Source: Anaerolineales bacterium (GTDB taxonomy: Bacteria > Chloroflexota > Anaerolineae > Anaerolineales > UBA4823). Taken from it: a stretch of 64,000 nucleotides of DNA. Position numbers and translations under genes: made by a program. Each line of letters opens with the position of its first letter. Within the stretch, counting starts at the first letter, position 1. The notes under the pieces were generated by a model, which was given only the letters and a program-made list of their open reading frames with translations, was not told where the DNA came from and made no database searches. The DNA is taken from the NCBI GenBank assembly GCA_016929095.1, contig JAFGJM010000048.1:1-64000 (forward strand), given 5' to 3'. Below are positions 43,020 through 50,372 of the stretch, in pieces.

Positions 43020-44798
43020 TTAATATGGCACACTGGCTGTGAACCAATCGAATTCCACCAACAAGGGGAATACATAGGTTGACGCTACAAAAACGCCCGC
43101 TTGTCCTTCTCGTAAGATAGCCCAGGCGCCGCCGATTTTGGTTGTTAGTCTGATCACTTCATAGCCATTGATCCCTAATACTAATTCATCACCCTGGCAA
43201 ACAAATGTATATTCATTCACATCTTTACCCATGTTGATCAAATTTGATCCCCCTGTATGTAATGTTTTTAAACCTCCATTATTGGGATCATACAAGTAAA
43301 TCGCATATTCACCAGTGTTGAGAATATTGGCTTCATACCAACCATCTTCAGACATTCGGCAAAACAGTCCGGTATAATTCGTATTCTGTCCCAAATTTTC
43401 CACGCGAGTGTCCAATTGAACATCTTCATACGTGAAGTTTTTATTCAAGAAATATACCCAGGTGTTTCCCTTTAGAATTTTGACCCTAAACTTGCTGTTA
43501 TTTGCTTCTTGAGAAAACCCATTTTCATTTCCTTGAACCACTAAATATTCCCAATCCGAAACGTCGTCAAATTCCGTGGAGTAATAAAATTCTCCGGGAC
43601 TGCTGGCGTTGGCGTTTAATGTGGTTCCCGGGACGGTCCCCGCCGTGCCTTGTTGGCCGTCTCCGCCGGATTCAGTCGAACCCGAAACATCAAAAGTGTT
43701 TGTGACCGCCAATTCGCGCCCATTTAACTGACCTTCCAGTAACTCGCCGCTGCTCAATCGCAGTATTTCAATGGGCATGGTTTCTGTTTCCGAATGGCTA
43801 CGTACAATCGTGCAATATTCCGCCATTGTGCCATCCGAAGCAACGGGTATATCACCCAATTGAGTGATAATATCTCCCGGAAGGACTCCCGATTTATCAG
43901 CCGCTGAGCCGGGTACTACCGAATACACCCATACACCTTTGATAGAGCCGTCTTCATTAGAAACCGCTTCACCATTAACACCAATGGAATCGACGTTTTC
44001 ACCAGTTTTTAGTGTTTCGACCACACTCTTGGCGATATTTTTGGAAATTCCGAATGCCTGACGCGCCGATGTATTGGCCATATAATGCACGGCTAACACT
44101 TCCCCATCTGTGGATACCACCGGTCCGCCGGAATTACCCGGATTGCTGGTGGCATCATATTCAATCACACTATCTACTGCAGAACGGGAGGATTCCCCGC
44201 TGGCATTGCTTTTGGAAACAATACCCTTGGTCAATGAAAATTGCGGATCACCCAATGGAAAACCTGCCAGGTACATGTCCATTCCAACGGAAATAGACCC
44301 GTCATACCATGATAAATATGGAAAATCGTCCCCTTCGATATCGATGACTGCCAGATCGGAGCATTCGGAAACAGCAATGACCCTGGCGTTATATTCCACG
44401 TTAGGATCACCGCCAATCCAGACTTTTAATAATCCGGCTCCAGCTACCACATGGTTGTTGGTTACCGCAAGCCCTGAAGGATCAATGATGAATCCTGAAC
44501 CTCGTCCCGCTCCCAGATATTCTCCAAATTGAGGATCGGCAAACGTCCCTTGCGATTCGATTTGAATTACAGCGTTTTGGATATTATCAATCCCCACAAC
44601 ATCGCCTCCCAAATTTTCCATGGGCGCTTCTGTCTCAACACTTACCGGAGCCTCCGTCTCCATTGTTATTGGAGCTTCTGTCTCTACAGCGGGTTCAGCA
44701 GTTTCCTCGCTGGAACTGCCAAACATACTGCAAGCCATACCAACGATTAAAATACATATGGCAAATAGGGCAAATGGTTTTAACAATCGAAGGGTCAT
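43020..44798 (-). CDS. HtrA-like serine protease lipoprotein with PDZ and C-terminal jelly-roll-like domain
   Basis: The 592-residue protein begins with a lipoprotein signal (lipobox IVGMAC), then a Thr/Glu linker of ETEAP-type repeats. A trypsin-like domain follows with the triad His in VTNNHVVAGAG, Asp in CSDLAVIDIEG and Ser in NPGNSGGPVV, then a PDZ domain (YSVVPGSAADKSGVLPGDII) and a ~190-residue C-terminal domain that looks like a LamG/concanavalin-type beta sandwich (SDWEYLVVQGNENGF onward). HtrA proteases degrade misfolded envelope proteins; the extra domain suggests binding to glycan. ATG at 44798 is chosen because AGGAG lies 7 bases before it, inside the codons that follow the ATG at 44816. 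A bidirectional terminator follows. Confidence 0.9.
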   Translation of the reverse strand: MTLRLLKPFALFAICILIVGMACSMFGSSSEETAEPAVETEAPITMETEAPVSVETEAPMENLGGDVVGIDNIQNAVIQIESQGTFADPQFGEYLGAGRGSGFIIDPSGLAVTNNHVVAGAGLLKVWIGGDPNVEYNARVIAVSECSDLAVIDIEGDDFPYLSWYDGSISVGMDMYLAGFPLGDPQFSLTKGIVSKSNASGESSRSAVDSVIEYDATSNPGNSGGPVVSTDGEVLAVHYMANTSARQAFGISKNIAKSVVETLKTGENVDSIGVNGEAVSNEDGSIKGVWVYSVVPGSAADKSGVLPGDIITQLGDIPVASDGTMAEYCTIVRSHSETETMPIEILRLSSGELLEGQLNGRELAVTNTFDVSGSTESGGDGQQGTAGTVPGTTLNANASSPGEFYYSTEFDDVSDWEYLVVQGNENGFSQEANNSKFRVKILKGNTWVYFLNKNFTYEDVQLDTRVENLGQNTNYTGLFCRMSEDGWYEANILNTGEYAIYLYDPNNGGLKTLHTGGSNLINMGKDVNEYTFVCQGDELVLGINGYEVIRLTTKIGGAWAILREGQAGVFVASTYVFPLLVEFDWFTASVPY

Positions 44799-44925
44799 TT
44801 TTCTTCTCCTATTCATTTGTTAATAAAAAATGGAAATCATCAGAAGCTTAATGTAAATAAATCGACAACAATGGTGGTATTTTAGCATAATTTCTTGAAG
44901 CTGTACTAAAAAACAACTCTCAAAT

Positions 44926-45423
44926 TTATAATTTTCCGGCGTCCGCCAGCATCTGATACGTTGTTGAAAAAGCCAGGGGGGGCAGAGATTTATATGGGAA
45001 AAAATCCGCCCGATCCGCATCGTCATCAGGCTTCAAATCCCCCTGAATGATTTCCGCTTGATACACGATCAATATATGAGCTCCATACGGGTGTTCTAAT
45101 CCAGAAATGACATCGATTAATTTCGAGACTCTTACATGTAACCCGGTTTCTTCCATGCATTCCCGTTCGGCTGCTCGAGCGGGGTCTTCTCCGGCGTCGA
45201 TGAATCCCGCGGGAAGAGTCCACAATCCCTTTCCTGGATTATTCGCGCGTCGAACGAGCAATATTTCACCTTTCCTTTCTACCAATACGGCTGCAGCCAC
45301 TTTCGGATCGGGAAAATAAATCCATTCACATTGTGGGCAGGTTGGTCTCATATGCCCAAATCGTTCTTTTTGTTCTAATTTAACACCGCACTGTGGACAA
45401 TACTTAATTTCTGGGATAATCAT
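44926..45423 (-). CDS. NUDIX hydrolase with N-terminal zinc ribbon (NudC/ADP-ribose type)
   Basis: The 165-residue protein starts with a zinc ribbon (KYCPQCG and PTCPQCEWIYFP) and then the NUDIX domain, with the full box GFIDAGEDPARAAERECMEE and TGL (GX5EX7REUXEEXGU). The zinc-ribbon plus NUDIX form is seen in NudC-like pyrophosphatases acting on NADH, ADP-ribose or capped RNA. Its ATG overlaps the anti-sigma stop (ATGA at 45420-45423), which fixes the start and makes it the third gene of the sigma operon. The substrate is uncertain. Confidence 0.9.
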   Translation of the reverse strand: MIIPEIKYCPQCGVKLEQKERFGHMRPTCPQCEWIYFPDPKVAAAVLVERKGEILLVRRANNPGKGLWTLPAGFIDAGEDPARAAERECMEETGLHVRVSKLIDVISGLEHPYGAHILIVYQAEIIQGDLKPDDDADRADFFPYKSLPPLAFSTTYQMLADAGKL

Positions 45424-46322
45424 ATGATTTTCTTGGTCCTGAGAAAAAATGCCGTTACTCCAAAAATAATTATCAGCAATCCAAATACAATCTGCAACAC
45501 TCGCCAAACATTGATCTCCCTGCTTGGTGGATAACTTTCTGGTGCTTCACCATAACCCATCGCCATTGTTTCTTCCGAACTTTCAGGCTTGATTTCTTCG
45601 GTTTGTGTTGCCTGGTCAGCCATGGTTTCCATTTCAGAGGTGGGTATTTTAGCGCCAGTTTCCATTTCTCCTTCGATGTCCGATGCAGTAACGGCTTCTC
45701 GAGGCTGCATATCTTCTTCTTCAGTAAAAGGAGCAGACAATACAGGCATCTCTTCTGTTTCATCAGATGCTTCCATTTCCATCACAGAAGGCATTGTTGA
45801 GGGTAATGGTTCCATTGGCGCATTACTTAATTCAAAGGATTTCTCTGCAGCAGCCTCGGTTGGGATTGGTGTAGTTCCAGCAAGAGGCATAGTTGGATAG
45901 GCTGCAGACATTTCTTGTTCAGCAACGGCTTCTTCATTTGGCAGCGCCACCGGCGCCATTTCATGTACTTGAAGCGGTGTAATAGGCGTCGTTTGGTTCA
46001 CGAAAAAATCACCCAAAAGCGCAAAGACAAATAATATACTGGCAATCACCGTGCTGAATTTTAGCCAAGGATAAATATAACCTGGCGTTTGCTTTTCTTT
46101 CATACCCGCCATTTGTCTGGTTAATGTGAAATTATGTGGAGCACGAATTTTGGGTGAATTGCGTAAGAGGGTGCGTGTGTGCTGTAATCCTTCTAACCCC
46201 TCTCGGAGTTCGGGTTCTTTTGTCAGTCTGCTTTCCAAACGGGACTTATCAGCGAGTGATAATCTCCCGTCCAAAAAGGCAGATAACGCCTCCCAATCGT
46301 GAAAAGTTAATTTCTTTTTCAT
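45420..46322 (-). CDS. Predicted anti-sigma factor, two membrane segments
   Basis: The 300 residues begin with a helical anti-sigma-like domain (about 5-55: WEALSAFLDGRLSLADKSRLE) that lacks the usual HxxxCxxC zinc motif. A membrane helix follows (about 87-108), then a long Glu/Met/Pro-rich outer region and a second membrane helix near the C-terminus (VLQIVFGLLIIIFGVTAFF). It overlaps the sigma gene by 4 bases and the NUDIX gene by 4 bases. Overlap with an ECF sigma gene and topology point to a membrane anti-sigma factor that holds the sigma until an envelope signal arrives. Confidence 0.78.
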   Translation of the reverse strand: MKKKLTFHDWEALSAFLDGRLSLADKSRLESRLTKEPELREGLEGLQHTRTLLRNSPKIRAPHNFTLTRQMAGMKEKQTPGYIYPWLKFSTVIASILFVFALLGDFFVNQTTPITPLQVHEMAPVALPNEEAVAEQEMSAAYPTMPLAGTTPIPTEAAAEKSFELSNAPMEPLPSTMPSVMEMEASDETEEMPVLSAPFTEEEDMQPREAVTASDIEGEMETGAKIPTSEMETMADQATQTEEIKPESSEETMAMGYGEAPESYPPSREINVWRVLQIVFGLLIIIFGVTAFFLRTKKII

Positions 46323-46927
46323 TTCGTGCCCTCTTCAATCAGACGAAAAGAAGAAGGTAATAGTTCCCTAAAACTTTGTAAACAATTACGCATGCTTAAA
46401 CGGGCCCGCGCCAGGCGGCTCTTTATTGTGCCTATTGGTTTATTGATTGTAAATGAAGCTTCTTGATAATCCAACCCCTGGATATCGACTAATATCACCA
46501 CCACACGAAAATCAGGAGATAACTTATCCAAACAATGCTGAATGGCGTTTCCCAATTCTTTTCTTTGCACCGCATCTTCTGGTCGTTCTCCTTGATCCAC
46601 CATCCATGGCATCTCATCGTTGCTTTCGTCATCATCGGTCACCGGTTCAAGCGGCAAGGTAGACCGGCGTTTTTTTCTACGCAATTCATCATAACAGGCG
46701 TTCGTGACAATCCTTAACAGCCAGCCACGAAAAGAGCCACCTCGATATTGATGAATATGACGAAATGCAGAAATAAACGCTTCTTGAGTGGCGTCATCAG
46801 CTTCATGAGCATCCCCCATCATACGGCAGGCATGACCATAAACCATATCCTGGTAAACCAAAACCAATCGATTGAACGAATCCAGATCGCCTTGTTTCGC
46901 GGCAGTAATCAGCGCAGTTTCATCCAT
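46319..46927 (-). CDS. ECF RNA polymerase sigma factor
   Basis: The 202-residue protein has sigma region 2 (LVYQDMVYGHACRMMG, EADDATQEAFISAFRHI for -10 recognition) and region 4 (VVVILVDIQGLDYQEAS, IGTIKSRLARARLSMR, a helix-turn-helix for -35 recognition), joined by an acidic linker. There is no region 1.1 or 3. It directs RNA polymerase to stress or envelope genes and is encoded with its likely anti-sigma factor. Autoregulation is common for such operons, but no -35 match is obvious in 46928-47000. Confidence 0.93.
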   Translation of the reverse strand: MDETALITAAKQGDLDSFNRLVLVYQDMVYGHACRMMGDAHEADDATQEAFISAFRHIHQYRGGSFRGWLLRIVTNACYDELRRKKRRSTLPLEPVTDDDESNDEMPWMVDQGERPEDAVQRKELGNAIQHCLDKLSPDFRVVVILVDIQGLDYQEASFTINKPIGTIKSRLARARLSMRNCLQSFRELLPSSFRLIEEGTK

Positions 46928-47060
46928 AATTTGTGGTAAGTGAAATTCTAATGCCCACTATCCTATCTTAAAGCGCAAAAAGGGACAAGGGGAAGATATT
47001 GCTTCTCATGGAAAAGATAGGTAAAATCATGGGAATGTCCTAGATGAAAGGAAAATTATC

Positions 47061-47174
47061 TTGTCGCCAACCCTCCAAAAAATCTTACTCTCATGCCTTA
47101 CATTGATAATTTCCATGTGTTTGTGCCTTTGGGCTTTTTCTATGGTTGGATTAGTCTATTTTTTAAGGCAATGA
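47061..47174 (+). CDS. Possible 37-residue single-pass membrane protein
   Basis: A TTG at 47061, with GAAAGGA ending 8 bases upstream, opens a 37-codon frame. The product is one membrane helix (IISMCLCLWAFSMVGLVYF) ending in Leu-Arg-Gln, with a short polar start. It stops 6 bases before the HAD phosphatase start, as expected for a small operon partner. It has no recognised family. The evidence is only the ribosome site, hydrophobic coherence and spacing, so this is tentative. Confidence 0.35.
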   Translation: MSPTLQKILLSCLTLIISMCLCLWAFSMVGLVYFLRQ

Positions 47175-47180
47175 CTCAGT

Positions 47181-47858
47181 ATGACATTGCATATTGAAAA
47201 AATACGCGCCATTTGTTTCGATATAGACGGCACCTTACGTAACACTGACGATCAATATGTCCAACAAATCGAGAAATGGCTTAATCCTTTCCGCTTTTTT
47301 TTCGCCAACCAAAACTCAACCAACGTAGCTCGCCGTTTTGTTATGGCAATGGAGGAACCGGGGAATCTCCTTATCCAAATACCCGATCGTTTGGGTGTCG
47401 ACAAACCTGTTACCCGCTTCCTTGATTTCCTTGAAACCAATCTGTTCAAGAAAACACATCATAATGAGACGATTATTCCTGGTGTGATGCAATGTTTAAC
47501 TTTCTTCCAATCACGCTATCCTTTATGTATTGTCAGCGCCAGGGGTCAAAGACAATCACTGAGATTTATAAGCCATTTTGAATTAATGCCTTTTTTCCAC
47601 TGCATTGCCACAGGACAAACAACAGTTCATACGAAGCCTTACCCTGATCCAATTATCTGGTCGTCTATACAGATGGGCGTCGCAGCGGAAGAATGCCTTA
47701 TGGTTGGAGATACCACGGTGGACATATTGGCAGCAAAAGCTGCTGGCGCCCAATCGATAGGCGTCCTTTCCGGGTTTGGAGAAGAAAATGAATTGCGCCG
47801 CGCCGGAGCCGACCTTATCTTACCGTCTGTGGCTGATATGACTTGCATTTTCAATTGA
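47181..47858 (+). CDS. HAD-superfamily hydrolase (phosphatase-like)
   Basis: The 225-residue protein has the HAD motifs: CFDIDGTLRNT with the nucleophile and acid Asp, CIVSARGQ (motif II, Ser), the motif III Lys in VHTKPYPDP, and CLMVGDTTVDILAAKAAG (motif IV acids). A helical cap lies between motifs I and II, as in phosphoglycolate-phosphatase-like (subfamily IA) enzymes. It hydrolyses a phosphate ester in the cytoplasm. The substrate is not predictable. Confidence 0.9.
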   Translation: MTLHIEKIRAICFDIDGTLRNTDDQYVQQIEKWLNPFRFFFANQNSTNVARRFVMAMEEPGNLLIQIPDRLGVDKPVTRFLDFLETNLFKKTHHNETIIPGVMQCLTFFQSRYPLCIVSARGQRQSLRFISHFELMPFFHCIATGQTTVHTKPYPDPIIWSSIQMGVAAEECLMVGDTTVDILAAKAAGAQSIGVLSGFGEENELRRAGADLILPSVADMTCIFN

Positions 47859-48029
47859 TAAATTCCTTTTTTTAATTACTGGAAATCTCAACCATAAACA
47901 TTACAACCATATAAGATCGAGCGCTCAATTGCGCTGTAGATATGTCGCCTAAGATGACGCATCGGCTATTGTTTTATCCTTGTGAGATAACCAAAGTCGA
48001 CCTAATATAATTGTCTCAGTAATAGCTTA

Positions 48030-50372
48030 CTATGATTTTGGAGGTAGCTTCAATTGGAGTAATAATTTCTGATATTCACCGGATTTCTCGGGATTAAGCT
48101 TGAGTATCGCCTCCACAGCCTGAATTGCCCCTTCCCGATTTCCCTTGCTCAGGTAAAGATCTCCAGCCGCATCATATTGGGTAACAGCTTCGGGGTATTG
48201 TTGATTTTTTTGATACGCCTGTGCCAATTTAATTTTTAGCGCCGGTTGTGTTGGAAATTCTTCCGCCAATGAATTCAAGAATTCAAACACATTATCCATA
48301 TTATTTTGACTATATAAATGCGTAATGTAATTATCCACTGCCACCAGCGCTTGCGCATCCTGCCCGGTTTGAAGTTGCAGGGAAGCCAGATTATATGCGG
48401 CGTCTTCTTCACCCGGATCGAGCATTAATATTTGTTCAAAGCAGTTCAGGGCCAGCCGCCAATCGAGGCTTTGCATATAAATATCTGCCAACCGTTTATA
48501 CAATTTAATTTTGGTGCTATCTTCTCCGCCTGGTAATTGGGCTAATTTTACTGCCTCGGAATACACCTGCCGCGCTTCATCTGTCTCAGCTAGATTGTAG
48601 TAGATTTCACCTAAATCTAAATATTCATCCAATGCGCGCATGTTTTGCCCGTTTCGTTTCAATTGTTCAATTAAATCTCGCCTGGTTTCTAAATCCATCG
48701 GTGCTAATTCTACAATGCGCCCGAAATATTCAATCGCTCGCGATGTTTCACCTCGCGATACATATGACTTAGCCATAACTCGCATTTTACTTATAGCATC
48801 TTCGATAAATCCTTGTTGCAGTAATATTTCCACCATGATCGCGTGTAAAGGCATATAAGAAGGGGCAAATTCCAAAACATAATAAGCTTCTTCCATGGCA
48901 GAACGAAGCAGTCCATCCTTTTTCAACCGGTTTATATGTGCGATCGAATCTACTACCTGATTGGTTCCCGCATGCATGAGTATTTCCGCCAGGGGAGTGA
49001 CCCTTGCATCTACGACCGGGTTATCCTTCGATCCGGTTAATTGAACACGTGTTTGATTGAGATAGTTGATCCAATCACTTCTATACAACATCCGGGATAT
49101 ACTCTCACAGATCTGTTTGTGAGCCCCATCGTCTTCTTCTTGATGTAAATTATCGATGATTGGTTCATAGGATTGTAATAATTCTTCACGATATATTTTA
49201 TCCAAAAGGGAAACATCGGCATACTTTAAAGCTTCCAGGTAATCATTCGAAGCCTCAGTATAGCGAGACATCATAAAAAGGGTATGTCCGGATAATAACC
49301 TTGCCCCTAAAGCAAATTCTTCATTACCGGCAGCCATTCGTAAATATTTGACGGCGCTTTCTAAACGTTCGTTTTGATGATATAACCAGCCAAGTTCAAA
49401 AAATGCGGCAGGATGGCTTAACCCGGCTTCAATCGCTTTTTCAAACTCATCGGCAGCATTTCGGAATTCTGAACGAGTATGCAAGTCAATAGCCTGGCTA
49501 AGATGCATTAATGCGCGCGTAGGATCGGTCTGACGGGTTAATCCCATCCCTTGCACCAGTGATTGTATTCCCCAACGGGATGATTTTTGTTCTTGCGCTT
49601 CCGTTTCTGCTGTATCAAATATCATTTCAGCTAGGTATGATAAGGCTAGATTACATGTCGCTTGAATGGGGTCTAGCTTAGAGGGATCGGTTACGTCTTC
49701 ACTGGGGGCAGTTAATTGTGGAACAATTTTATCCTTACTGCGAGATTCCAGGCTTTTAAGCTGACTGGGTAAAGGTAAACTCTTAGAAGCGGTATATAAA
49801 TTTGAATACCTGACCACTTCCGGATGTATAGGGTCTAATCCTTGAGCGTGTTGAATAGCCTGGGCTGCCTTCTCCGCATTTCCGGTATGCTGATAAAGAC
49901 TGGCAAGCAGTAAAGTTTCATTTATGGCTTCTTCTATTTTCCCCATTTTTTCATTTATCATTGCCAGACGAAGATGCGCACTAATATTGCTGGGCTGCAA
50001 GGCAACCACATATTCCAAATTTTCTATGGCTCGGTTTAGACTTTTAGTTTTCAGATTCAATTCCGCCGCTCTCAGAGCATTCATCACCGCGTGATCATTT
50101 TGCTCCAAAGCCTCATATATCTGACTCATCCTCTCAAGGGGTAAAGGATCATCCGGGGCTAATTTTGCCGCTTTCTGGTAACAGACCAAAGCTTCATCGA
50201 GTGCTTGAAGTTCATAAAGCGCCAATCCTAAATTATTAAGTACCAACGGGTTCTCAGGAGACAATTCCAACGCTTGCCGGTAATAAGCAGCCGCATCGTT
50301 CCATTTTTGTTCCCAGGCTGCTGTGCTGGCTTGATCTAATATTTGGCTGAATCGCTTATCAGATTCGTTCAT
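48030..50372 (-). CDS. Large TPR-repeat protein
   Basis: About 780 residues consist almost entirely of tetratricopeptide-type helical hairpins. Examples are AAAYYRQALELSPENPLVLN, AAKLAPDDPLPLERMSQIY and EILMLDPGEEDAAYNLASLQ; the repeats are clearest in the first 200 and last 250 residues, with a more divergent middle. There is no signal peptide or catalytic domain. It probably acts as a cytoplasmic scaffold. ATG at 50372 is chosen because GGAG lies 7 bases upstream and the ATG overlaps the polA stop (ATGA at 50369-50372). Coupling to polA is unusual, and a link to replication is only positional. Confidence 0.85.
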   Translation of the reverse strand: MNESDKRFSQILDQASTAAWEQKWNDAAAYYRQALELSPENPLVLNNLGLALYELQALDEALVCYQKAAKLAPDDPLPLERMSQIYEALEQNDHAVMNALRAAELNLKTKSLNRAIENLEYVVALQPSNISAHLRLAMINEKMGKIEEAINETLLLASLYQHTGNAEKAAQAIQHAQGLDPIHPEVVRYSNLYTASKSLPLPSQLKSLESRSKDKIVPQLTAPSEDVTDPSKLDPIQATCNLALSYLAEMIFDTAETEAQEQKSSRWGIQSLVQGMGLTRQTDPTRALMHLSQAIDLHTRSEFRNAADEFEKAIEAGLSHPAAFFELGWLYHQNERLESAVKYLRMAAGNEEFALGARLLSGHTLFMMSRYTEASNDYLEALKYADVSLLDKIYREELLQSYEPIIDNLHQEEDDGAHKQICESISRMLYRSDWINYLNQTRVQLTGSKDNPVVDARVTPLAEILMHAGTNQVVDSIAHINRLKKDGLLRSAMEEAYYVLEFAPSYMPLHAIMVEILLQQGFIEDAISKMRVMAKSYVSRGETSRAIEYFGRIVELAPMDLETRRDLIEQLKRNGQNMRALDEYLDLGEIYYNLAETDEARQVYSEAVKLAQLPGGEDSTKIKLYKRLADIYMQSLDWRLALNCFEQILMLDPGEEDAAYNLASLQLQTGQDAQALVAVDNYITHLYSQNNMDNVFEFLNSLAEEFPTQPALKIKLAQAYQKNQQYPEAVTQYDAAGDLYLSKGNREGAIQAVEAILKLNPEKSGEYQKLLLQLKLPPKS

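Noticed and set aside
44110..44532. A 140-codon plus-strand frame
   Set aside because: Antisense to the HtrA catalytic domain; no ribosome site or recognisable product.
47859..48029. An intrinsic terminator between the convergent HAD and TPR genes
   Set aside because: Only weak, short stems without a U run were found.
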